DNA of 15,758 nt from Chrysochromulina parva (Eukaryota; Haptophyta; Prymnesiales; Chrysochromulinaceae), in NCBI GenBank assembly GCA_002887195.1, contig PJAB01001280.1:1-15758 (forward strand). The letters are read 5' to 3'. Numbering within the stretch: the first letter of the stretch is position 1; every line of letters starts with the position of its first letter. Made by a program: the position numbers and the translations under genes. The notes beneath the pieces were generated by a model. It saw only the letters and a list, made by a program, of their open reading frames with translations, was not told the origin of the DNA and did no database searches. Below, piece after piece: positions 1 to 7,054 of this stretch.

Positions 1-408
1 GGCTCAACGTTTTGGTCGATTGGCAACATAGAGGCGGTTGCAGTGGCGAGGGGCAATGTTGACCGTGCGAGGGCAGTCGGGGCTCGCAGCGGGGTCTACC
101 TGGCTTCTCTTGATGCGGACGAGCGCCCCATCAAAGGGGTGCACATCGACGACCCGAAAGCCATGTTCCTCTTTCGCTGGTACCAGGAGATAGACAAATC
201 GGGCAAAGTGCTAGAGGGCTACCAAAACAAGGAGTGCACGGCCTACTTTCTCCCTCACGACAATGGGGGGTATCCATTCGAGTGGGTGAGCAACCTGCAG
301 GTCATCTGCCCTGTCCACCTCTCTCCTCACCCAGACAAGAACCGCACCTTCAAACTCCCAGCAGCAGACAGGAAGACTGTCACAGAAGCAATGAAAGACA
401 AAAAGTGA
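1..408 (+). CDS. 3' end of an unrecognised protein gene (partial)
   Basis: The frame is open from base 1 to a TGA at 406-408, giving 135 residues with no start in view, so the gene begins upstream (the first candidate, GTG at 43, is only an internal codon). I do not recognise the family. The middle part alternates hydrophobic and aromatic residues (FLFRWYQEID, then ECTAYFLPHD, then FEWVSNLQVICPV) as in a small beta-barrel such as a BAH, SH3 or chromo-like module. The last 25 residues are basic and polar and end in KDKK. Composition looks like real coding sequence, not a shadow frame: aromatic and charged residues are well mixed and no long gene lies opposite. It is the only + strand gene here, so it converges on the fusion gene ending at 900. 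A C-terminal piece of a mobile-element protein is possible but unsupported. Confidence 0.5.
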   Translation, partial: GSTFWSIGNIEAVAVARGNVDRARAVGARSGVYLASLDADERPIKGVHIDDPKAMFLFRWYQEIDKSGKVLEGYQNKECTAYFLPHDNGGYPFEWVSNLQVICPVHLSPHPDKNRTFKLPAADRKTVTEAMKDKK

Positions 409-899
409 GACAAAGAAAAGCTGTGACCCAGTAGAGATAACCCCTAATATACCCCTGACAAATTGTAAGCAAAGCTATATGCCACCGGGCTCGACAAAGC
501 TTAGACAATAAGCTCGACAGCTTGACAGCTCGACACGCGCTCGACATTAAGCTCGACACCTCGACACGCGCTCGACACCTCGACAGCTCGACAGCTCGAC
601 AGCTTCTTGACAGCTCGACGCGCCGGCGCATGGAGTCAGCCTCGACTGGGCTCGACAGGTCTCGACAGGCTCGACAGGCAAGGCCTCGACAACGGCTCGA
701 CGGAGCCTCGACAGAGCCTCGACAGCTCGACAGCTCGACAGCCAGGGCTCAACCCCAGGGACCAGACCCAGACACCCAGTGCGACGCACGCACGCACGCA
801 CAGACAACACCATGTTTCATTGTGTCGCCTCGTACGAGCCGTCACTGACTGACTGAACATTTCGCCTACGCGAGCTCGTGCGCGAGCTCACGCGAGCTA
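409..899. other. Convergent intergenic region between two gene 3' ends
   Basis: This stretch separates the + strand gene ending at 408 from the minus-strand gene ending at 900, so both 3' ends face it. It holds a TGTAA at about 465 (57 bases past the + strand stop, a possible polyadenylation signal of the green-algal type), an inverted repeat AGCTTA/TAAGCT at 498-503/509-514, the minisatellite at 489-742, a short CGCA run near 782-801, and the hairpin at 862-907. No protein-like frame was found; the open frames across the minisatellite translate only its repeat. Confidence 0.6.
489..742. repeat. Degenerate CTCGACAG minisatellite
   Basis: About 250 bases are dominated by imperfect copies of an 8-9 base unit, CTCGACAG or GCTCGACA, with inserts such as CTTGACAG and CTCGACACG. 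Copies are most regular at 570-605 and 715-742. The unit contains the self-complementary tetramers AGCT and TCGA, so either strand can fold on itself. The repeat keeps no codon frame and lies between two converging gene ends, consistent with non-coding sequence. Confidence 0.85.
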
Positions 900-907
900 T
901 TAGGCGA
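862..907 (-). terminator. Hairpin at the 3' end of the fusion gene
   Basis: A perfect stem GAGCTCG (872-878), loop TGCG, CGAGCTC (883-889) lies about 10 bases past the TAA stop at 900-902. An outer pair TCGCCTA (862-868) and TAGGCGA (901-907) can enclose it and overlaps the stop codon. It could mark 3' processing or termination of the minus-strand gene. The inverted repeats are seen directly; the role is inferred. Confidence 0.4.
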
Positions 908-3253
908 GATCGGAGACCTCGCCTGATGGCTTCTTGGCGAGCGCATTGAGTGTGGCGAGGTAGTCGGCGGGAGTGTGCCCGATGTCGTACCGCTCGCCGT
1001 CGAGAAGGATGCCCGCAAGGCCCGCCTCCGCTCGGATCCGGTCGAGCGCTGGCGTGAGCTGCAGCAAGCTCGCCGACGGGCCCAACTGCTCACGAACCTG
1101 ATGCTCCTCCTGCAGCACCTCGAATAGGCTCCGGTACTCATGAATCACATAGAGTCCAAACGCGGTCAGGTACTCGCCATTCGGCAATCCGGGCGTCACC
1201 AGATTGGCACGGGCATAGTCGGTGCTCGGCTTCTCGACGAGGGCGCTCAACGCGAGACGGCGGAAGGCGGCCGGCGCGTCGCGTGTCGCCTCCCACTTGC
1301 CGCATGCGGTGCCAAGGTGGGAGATGTCGATCTCGGCCGTGCGGCGCAGAGCTATGAGCGAACGGCCCGCGTACGCGCTCACGAGCTGCGCCACGCACGA
1401 CGTTCCAGTCGACGACCGGTAGAGATGGTCTCCGAGCATGAGCACGAATGGTGCCGGCTCGAGCGCGGCGCGCGCGCAGAGCACCGCATGGCCGAGACCA
1501 TGCTGCTCCTCCTGCACGACGAGGTGTACCTTACGGCCCATCTCGACGATCGAGTCAGCGTATTGGCGCAGCCGCTCCGGCACTCGGTTGTACTCGCGCA
1601 TGGACGCCTGCTTGTGGAAGATGGTCTCAAAGTCTGCGTGCTGTGCAGCGCTCACCACGATCACCACGCGATGGAGCCCGGCGGCTATGGCTTCTTCGAC
1701 GAGGATGAGGATGGCTGGCTTCAGCAGCCCATCAGCGTCCATGACGGGGAAGAGAGCGGGCGGCAGGCACTTGGACGCTGGGAAGAGCGCCGATGAGAAC
1801 GAGGCCGCCGGGATGAGGGCCTGTGCCACCGGCGTAACCGCACCAATCTGGAGTGGCATGCAAGACATGCCTAGTTCGGCCTGCACGATCTTCATGACGA
1901 CTTCGACGTCCTCTTCCGACTTGCAGAGCAGCTGCGCAACGAGGGGATCAGAGGGGATCAGAGGCGCTCAGAGGCCATCGGAGGTCATCGGAGATCATCC
2001 GAGGGTGGGCACGTACCTGCGCGCACCCATCACCTTGGGAGCCAACCCCTTTACCGCCCCATATGTGCGGCTGCAGCGTCGGGTGTCCGAGAACCTTGTG
2101 GAGATTGGGTGCCGTTAGCTGCGACGGGCACATAGGCATCGCGCACTCGTCAAACGCCGCCTGATATTCGACCATCAGCGCGCCGACGCGCGCGATGTCG
2201 CCGTCGGCGAGCGCGCTCATAGTCTGCGTCACGAGTCGTTTGTTGGTCGGTCCGAGCAGGTCCTGCAGTCCGAGGCAGTCCGAGGCCGTGAGAGGCCGTG
2301 AGAGGCCATGAGAGGCCACGAGAGGCACTCGGCGGCACTCAGCGGCACTTGGCGTCACTCGGCGGCCCTCCGGGGCCCTCCGGTGCGATCCGAGGCACTC
2401 CGAGGCACTCCGAGGCACTCATGGGCACTCATAGGCACTCGAGGGGCCATCAGCAAACCTGCAGCTTCGCCTGCTTCTCATCATCCGCGACTGGATACGC
2501 CTTGTTGAGTTTCTGGAGAATCTCGGTCGTGTCCTGTGGGGATGGGCGCTGTGATGATCACCTGCATGCAGGGCCACGACCACAAGTCGATGCGGATGTG
2601 CGCACCTTGGTCCCAGCGAGCTCGACGATGACGATGTGGAGCGTGCCACCGAGCGCGAGCTCGTCGCAGTCGAGCCGGTCGCCGTCGAACGTCATGAGCA
2701 CCGGGCGCGCGCCGAACGCGCAACACTGGTCCATGCGGCCGCACTGGGACGGCGTCGTGATCTCCCCGTGGTACGCGAGATCCATCTCCCCGCGCACTGT
2801 GAGCTTGAGGTCGTAGAGCCGGTTGAAGGCGCGCGCGATGAGCACGCACGCGGCCGCCGACGACGACAGCCCCTTGCGATCCGGCAGGTCTGTCTTGTAG
2901 TTATCGAGCACAAGGCCCTGCACCTGGTACCGAATCATGATCTGGTACGTCACGCCAGCCATGTAAGAAAAGTGGCCGCCCTCGGCCGCGACCTGAAGCA
3001 GCTTCTGCGGCTCCATGGGCAGCTCGATCTGGCCGGTCGTCACGCCGTGGTGGTCCGCCGTCTTGAGGATGAGCTTGTCCGGGTGGTGCTTGCAGCGCGC
3101 AAAGAGGCCCTGGTTGGTACCTGAGACAAGGCACATGCCCGGAACGATGTCCTTGTTGAAGCGGCGGTAGGAGCCGGCCCAGTCGGAGTGCTCGCCGAGC
3201 AGGCAAATACGGCCAGGGACGAACAACTCGTACACGCGGCATCCTTGGGCCAT
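900..3253 (-). CDS. GHMP sugar kinase fused to GalU-like sugar-1-phosphate nucleotidyltransferase (4 exons)
   Basis: Exons are 3253-2606, 2533-2459, 2262-2017 and 1931-900, joined by GT-AG introns, all phase 0, giving 666 residues from ATG at 3253 to TAA. The N-terminal half is a galactokinase-like GHMP kinase: GRICLLGEHSDW at residues 14-25 (E21, H22, D24 in the sugar-binding motif), GLSSSAA at 128-134 for ATP, GRMDQ at 172-176 with D175 as likely catalytic base, and motif 3 GGKGVGSQGDG at 310-320, which confirms the third exon end. From about 345 a GalU/UGPase-like transferase follows, with GLGHAV (468-473), GDH with D491, EKP (556-558) and the ERYDIGH segment (636-642). Its expected signature IPAAGFGTRxFPATK reads IPAASFSSALFPASK, losing G, G, T and R. 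The likely role is salvage of a free sugar to an NDP-sugar in the cytosol; the sugar (galactose-like, uronic acid or arabinose) cannot be named. The transferase half may be inactive. Confidence 0.87.
1932..2016 (-). repeat. Intron 3 of the fusion gene, a 10-bp repeat array
   Basis: This 85-bp intron has donor CAG/GTACGT and acceptor GCGCAG. Between them, 1941-2010 on the + strand is about seven 10-base units of the form GAGGNNATCN or GAGGCGCTCA, the first two identical (GAGGGGATCA). Almost nothing but splice-site sequence lies outside the array. Splicing here restores an unbroken match from the kinase motif 3 into the following conserved segment LLCKSEED. Confidence 0.85.
2263..2458 (-). repeat. 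Intron 2 of the fusion gene, a 10-bp repeat array
   Basis: The 196-bp intron (donor CAG/GTTTGC, acceptor ACTGCAG) is filled by roughly 18 head-to-tail 10-base units with + strand consensus CGAGGCACTC. Three units at 2391-2420 are identical; others drift to AGAGGCCATG, GGCGGCACTC or CGGGGCCCTC. The array runs up to the acceptor, whose flank GGACTGCAG resembles a repeat unit. Since 10 is not a multiple of 3, the array cannot act as a simple coding repeat without mixing three frames. Confidence 0.88.
2534..2605 (-). other. Intron 1 of the fusion gene
   Basis: A 72-bp GT-AG intron between codon 216 (ending AAG) and the next exon (GACACGACC). Donor is AAG/GTGCGC and acceptor CCCCACAG. Unlike the two introns that follow it carries no tandem repeat. 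Removing it joins VELAGTK to DTTEILQKLNKAY, a coherent stretch within the kinase; reading through gives a short unrelated tail. Confidence 0.85.
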
Positions 3254-3896
3254 GGCTCAACACTACAAAAAGCGAATGTCAGGGTGCAACGTGTGCCCGT
3301 CGGGGACAGCAGCCGATGTCGGTCTTGCTTCCTGCAAGAGCCTCGCAAAAGTCCGTGAACTTCGCAAACAGCTGGAAAGCGGCTGCTGTGAATTGGAAGA
3401 AACTCGCTCACTGAGGCGGATTCCCTTCTGCTTCATCTGTCATCTCACTGATACGGCGTATTTGGGTCGTTGGCTTTTGGGTACCGTTCTACCGTTTTTG
3501 CCGTCTCCAGTGACGAGTAAGGCGGGATTTCGGAAGATTCGGTGCCTCACTGACTCCTGAGAGTGAGACGAGGTAGAGGACTGTTCACTTTAAAAACCTA
3601 CCAAAACTTACTCGCTGCCCAAGTGCCCATTCTCACAGGCTAGCACACAGCGCGCAGAGAGTGAGAGACGGCAGACGCACATTCAAGTAAAACATTTCTC
3701 AAGGCTGGGGCCACCTATGTGGGATAGGAAGCTCTCACGAAAGCGCAAAGCACCCGATGGCGCCAGCTTTCTTCACGAGCTCTCACTCAACAGTGTGAGT
3801 GAGTGTCGTCCCGCGCGGATCTCGTGTTGTGGCCTTTGTCAGCTAGAGGCGCTCGCTTTCTCGCGGTCTTCGTCCTGTGGGCGAGCACCACGACGC
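3254..3896. other. Intergenic region: fusion gene promoter side and coiled-coil gene 3' end
   Basis: It lies upstream of the fusion gene (ATG at 3253) and downstream of the coiled-coil gene (stop at 3897). Nothing here reads as a convincing protein. It is less GC-rich than its flanks, with a TTTAAA run near 3589-3594 that could be an A/T-rich promoter element on the minus strand, about 340 bases before the start codon. Repeated GAGTGAG/CTCACTC motifs occur at 3405-3413, 3562-3568, 3659-3665 and 3782-3803. Confidence 0.5.
3782..3803 (-). terminator. Hairpin downstream of the coiled-coil gene
   Basis: A perfect 8-base inverted repeat CTCACTCA (3782-3789) and TGAGTGAG (3796-3803) with the 6-base loop ACAGTG lies about 95 bases past the stop of the coiled-coil gene. 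It may be a 3'-UTR structure; a chance repeat is not excluded. Confidence 0.3.
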
Positions 3897-4868
3897 TCAC
3901 TTTCCACCTGTGGGTCCCTCAGTGCGCTCGCGGATCTCCTTCGCGTACTGTGCAATATGCACCGGCGAGGGGGGCGGTTCCCAATGGAGCCGGTCCGAGT
4001 GTGTCTTCATGTAATTGACGTTGCCCAAACGGCCCTGCAAGCCTTCCTTATCGCGCTTCGCCTGCTTCTTCTCCTCATGGGCATGCTGCTTCTTCGTCTC
4101 CTGTGCGAGCTCCAACTTGGATTTCTTCGCAAACGTCTTCGCGGCCTTCTGCTGCGCCTCTTGCTTCGCTCGGATCTGTTTTAGGGTCTCCATCGCCTTC
4201 GCCTCACGATCCGCTTTGTGCTTCGCCTCGATCGCATCCCGTTCCTGGTGATCCTTGGCGAAGCGCGTCATCTCCCTGCCGTAGTAGTCGAGCTCGTTGT
4301 TCTTGCGCCTCTCTTCGCGCTCATTAAAGGTCGCCGCCTTCAGGCGCGCCAAGTCCTGCTCTTTGACTGTCTTCATGATAATGTCGTGCTCCTTCTGCTT
4401 ATCCTGCTGCTTCTTCTCCTCGACACGGTGCGAGACCCCCTCGAGATCAATCTTGCGCAAACCCTTTAGGTAATCTACATCAGCCTTCGCCACACTCTTC
4501 AGCGCTTCCTGGCGCCCATCAAACTTCGCCTTCTCCTCAGCCCGCCTCGCCTTCTCCTCGGCAGCTGCCTGCAACGTCTTGGTCAGGCACGTCGTTGAAA
4601 GCTCGCCGTATTGCGGCACACGCTCATCATCGTACTGCGACATCACACGCGGGCACCATGCATGCACACACAGCTCAGCGGCAAGCCGGCATCAGCGGCG
4701 AGCGCCTCTACCCAGCGTCCTCAGCAGCAGCTGGCCCATGGGTGGGGCGCTTACCTGCGGATCATCGAGGTGGAAGGGATCCCTGCGCACGATGGTCTTC
4801 GGCGGCGTTGTGGTCGGGTTCGCCAGAATCCTGGTGGCCGAGGGGGTTCCCCTCATTGTCGCCGGCAT
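3897..4868 (-). CDS. Charged coiled-coil protein, possibly cytoskeletal or ciliary (2 exons)
   Basis: Exon 1 is 4868-4755 and exon 2 is 4634-3897, with a 120-bp phase 0 GT-AG intron (CAG/GTAAGC; acceptor ATGTCGCAG). The product is 283 residues from ATG at 4868; ATG at 4856 (279 residues) is an alternative. An in-frame TTG at 4880 is not used. After a basic, Thr/Pro-rich N-terminus (TTTPPKTIVRRDPFHLDDPQ), residues about 60-250 are a nearly continuous charged helix rich in Glu, Lys, Ala and Gln, predicted coiled coil, containing LDYYGREMTRFAKDHQERD. The helix ends before an aromatic, proline-rich tail, RLHWEPPPSPVHIAQYAKEI, likely a binding motif. I recognise no family. The charged helix flanked by short aromatic motifs resembles flagellar and microtubule-associated proteins, which is only an inference. 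A long polar helix alone would also fit a general scaffold. Confidence 0.75.
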
Positions 4869-5435
4869 GGTGGAGCTCAAGGGCTCCTTGTGCAGCTCCG
4901 CTCCAAAATCCTTCCGCGCAGGAAGATGGAAGTTTGTTCTTCATTCACACAACGTACCGGTAACAGTGCCGTAGCACCGGTTGTCGCGTCTGTCGTGTAA
5001 CAGTAACGTTCACACAACACACCAACACGCACAGACCAAACTCAAAAGCGTGAAGGGCAACACCTCGCACACGTCACTGTCGCTTCAACCTTCATTCTCA
5101 TGCCCTGTTCTCATGCTCACGACATGCAACGCGTCACAGTTCTTCACAGTTCTTCACAGGGTGCCCCCTTGAGGGTGCCGTAAGTTCCCCACACTTCTCC
5201 CCTTCCCCCGGGTCGGCAGCCAACAATCCGATCTCAAGCGGAACAAGCAACCAGTCGAGTTATACACCGCACGTGGTCCCTCATACGGCAGGATGGTGTT
5301 TGACTTTGAGTTTGAAACTGCAGTTTGCGGCGCGTACCGACCGAACATCCTCTACGTAGTTACATTGTATGTCACGACGATTAATAGCTCTTAGCTGCTT
5401 TCGCTGCTTGTGCTTCAATCAACGACGCATCACAA
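4869..5435. other. Intergenic region upstream of the coiled-coil gene
   Basis: This gap separates the stop of the sphingomyelinase-like gene (5436) from the coiled-coil start. Visible elements are two ACCGGT palindromes flanking a 14-base spacer near 4954-4980, repeated TTCACACAAC and GTAACAGT words at 4940-5020, a doubled AGTTCTTCAC at about 5138-5158, a perfect 12-base palindrome AAACTGCAGTTT at 5315-5326, and TTACA at 5360-5364 (TGTAA on the minus strand, a possible polyadenylation signal 70 bases past the stop at 5436). No protein-like frame. Confidence 0.5.
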
Positions 5436-6572
5436 TCAGATGCCCCACACAACACTTTCCTCACCTCCAGGCAGAACAGTGTGTGGCGGCAACTTCGGCA
5501 TTTGGCGGCGCTGGGACGTGGTGGCGACATGATCACTCTGCTGTGGTCGAAACTGATGCACGCCAAAGCGTGCGAGGACCCCAAAGTGGTCCGAAAGTGG
5601 AATGGGCCCGTCGTCCAGCGCCAACGATACCTCCTCGGGCTCTAGGCCCGAATCCTGAGCGGCGAAGATGTAGTCCAACTGGGTGCGAGCGTCGTGACCC
5701 TCGGACAGCCAACCCGCCGCCACTAAAGGGTTGCGTGTTCCGTCCCACGAGTGAAGCCAGGGCGTGCCTCCGTGCTGTCGCTGCCGGTTCGCTGCCGTTG
5801 CGGCGGTCGCATCGATAAAGCGGTGCTCATTGGCTGGGATTTCGCCGAGCTCGGGAGCCGAGTTGAGATCGCCACAGACGACGACGCGCGAATGGAGCGA
5901 GAGGCGCGACGCATGAACAAAGAGCTGGTTGAGCTGGTTGCGGCGCGGAGTGGACGACAGTGGCACTGATGGCAGCGTCGAATACGCTCCAAAGATCATG
6001 CCGCCCAGTTGTGAGGCCGATTCGGAGTTGGCATGAGTGTTTGCGACGACGATGCGCGAGTTGTCGGCGCGCAGACGCAGATGGGCGCAGAGGACGCCCC
6101 GTGGTCGGAAGGCATTCAAAAGGTCGCCAGATTGGTCATCAAAGGTGATTGCAGATGCAGGGCCATCGGCCACGAGCGTATCACGCCGATGCAGGATCAT
6201 GAGCCCAGCTTGGACCGGACCCAAGAGGAAGCCCGAAATGGTCGTCTGAGGGCCTGCTCCAGCAGAATCAAGAGCCTTGCGCATGAGCTTGCCGATACGA
6301 CACCGGAGCTCGTCGTTCAGCACGTAAGTGGCTGCGTACTCAGGCATGTTCGCTTCGAAGTGCTTGCGGACGCCGTCACTCTGCACCTCCTGCAGGCAGA
6401 CGACATCTGGTGCAAGCTCTCGAATCTTATCTACTTGGAGTGAGAGGCGCTTGGATCCTTCCAGGCCCCGATCGACCTTGGTTGGCGTCGGCGGACCAGC
6501 GAACGCGTTGAACGTGAGCACACGAAGCGACGAGAGGTTGCGGGCGGTATTCCCGAGGTAGGCCATCGACAT
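5436..6572 (-). CDS. Endonuclease/exonuclease/phosphatase-fold phosphodiesterase, neutral sphingomyelinase-like
   Basis: Single-exon frame of 378 residues from ATG at 6572 to TGA. The motifs of the metal-dependent EEP fold appear in order: RVLTFNAF (17-24, N22), VCLQEVQ (58-64, metal-binding E62), NTHAN (178-182, H180), GDLNSAP (234-240, D235 and N237), SWDG (275-278), QLDYIF (298-303) and the catalytic SDHFG (327-331, D328, H329). The combination with SWDG and DYIF before SDH is closest to neutral sphingomyelinases, which cut sphingomyelin to ceramide and phosphocholine; a related lipid or inositol phosphatase, or a nuclease, is the alternative. No signal peptide is evident and there is no C-terminal membrane hairpin as in animal nSMase1, so the enzyme looks soluble. 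A segment at 85-120 between strands is longer than usual and basic. The last 40 residues are polar and probably disordered. Confidence 0.85.
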   Translation of the reverse strand: MSMAYLGNTARNLSSLRVLTFNAFAGPPTPTKVDRGLEGSKRLSLQVDKIRELAPDVVCLQEVQSDGVRKHFEANMPEYAATYVLNDELRCRIGKLMRKALDSAGAGPQTTISGFLLGPVQAGLMILHRRDTLVADGPASAITFDDQSGDLLNAFRPRGVLCAHLRLRADNSRIVVANTHANSESASQLGGMIFGAYSTLPSVPLSSTPRRNQLNQLFVHASRLSLHSRVVVCGDLNSAPELGEIPANEHRFIDATAATAANRQRQHGGTPWLHSWDGTRNPLVAAGWLSEGHDARTQLDYIFAAQDSGLEPEEVSLALDDGPIPLSDHFGVLARFGVHQFRPQQSDHVATTSQRRQMPKLPPHTVLPGGEESVVWGI

Positions 6573-7036
6573 GAGCGTCTACTATGTACCGGCTGGACGG
6601 TGTCGGTGGCAGCCCATTTTCCCGTCGGCGTTTGGCGGACGGCCTTCACGCGAGGCGCGTTCGCCATTCCACAGTATCCAAGTTTTTTGTGCGTTCGGCC
6701 CTTGACTTCCGCGCTTCAGTGTTCAGTCCGAACCAGGAGTCACAATCCGCGATCGATAATCTCTCTCGAGCCCAGGGCGCATAGGGGCTATATAGCGTAG
6801 GGGCGGCCCCGCCCTCGAATCGCTTAACTTCATGTACGTGTGCTCCCTCAATCAGAATTACAGTGTTATTACAGTGAAATAGCATGCACAAATATACTCT
6901 AATTCTTCGGAGTACAAACATGCAAGTTTCATGCTCATGCCTCATGGTACATCATGAGTCGTGCACACGACCCGCTCACCATGGTCCTTGTCACCATCCT
7001 ACACCATCCCAGAGCCCACACCATCGTTTTGCGTGG
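6573..7036. other. Intergenic region upstream of the sphingomyelinase-like gene
   Basis: It holds the candidate core promoter at 6788-6814 for the sphingomyelinase-like gene. Nearer to the ACT gene's stop (7037) it is A/T-richer, with two TTACA words at 6858-6862 and 6869-6873 that read TGTAA on the minus strand and could serve polyadenylation of the ACT gene. No protein-like frame in either strand. Confidence 0.5.
6788..6814 (-). promoter_or_regulatory. Candidate TATA and GC-box promoter
   Basis: CTATATAG (6788-6795) lies beside GGGCGGCCCCGCCC (6801-6814). Read on the minus strand, a GC box is followed at once by a TATA-like element about 215 bases before the ATG at 6572. Spacing and order fit a core promoter with a 5'-UTR of roughly 180 bases. 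Both elements are near-palindromic, so the direction comes from the genes and not from the motifs. Confidence 0.35.
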
Positions 7037-7054
7037 CTACACCAATGGTGTAGC
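7036..7054 (-). terminator. Perfect palindrome containing the ACT gene stop codon
   Basis: GCTACACCAATGGTGTAGC is a 9-base perfect inverted repeat around a single central base; as RNA it would form an 8-base stem with a 3-base loop. The TAG stop of the ACT-domain gene (7037-7039) lies in the stem. A structure at the stop could affect termination of translation or 3' processing; this role is inferred. Confidence 0.4.

Noticed and set aside
489..742. CRISPR array
   Set aside because: Units are 8-9 bases with no unique spacers, in a eukaryotic intron-containing context; it is a minisatellite.
2017..2094. Alternative donor of exon 3 at 2094 (AAG/GTTCTC)
   Set aside because: It would keep the frame but delete GGKGVGSQGDG, the third GHMP motif; the donor at 2016 (CAG/GTACGT) is stronger and keeps it.
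1140..2118. Two + strand open frames (1140-1796 and 1438-2118) opposite the transferase exon
   Set aside because: They are antisense to a strand with clear GalU motifs, and the second crosses an intron repeat; composition is Arg/Ser-rich.
1948..2418. Unspliced minus frame covering exon 3 with both flanking introns
   Set aside because: Its ends translate the 10-bp repeats; using the splice sites at 2262 and 2017 joins the kinase segments into a continuous match.
3252..3560. + strand open frame of 102 codons before the fusion gene
   Set aside because: Cys/Leu-rich with no recognisable motif, lying in the likely promoter region of the minus-strand gene.
4869..4880. Start of the coiled-coil gene at 4880
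   Set aside because: The codon is TTG; ATG at 4868 and 4856 are available in the same frame.
5369..5818. + strand open frame antisense to the sphingomyelinase-like gene end
   Set aside because: Opposite a gene with complete EEP motifs; translation is Arg/Pro-rich.
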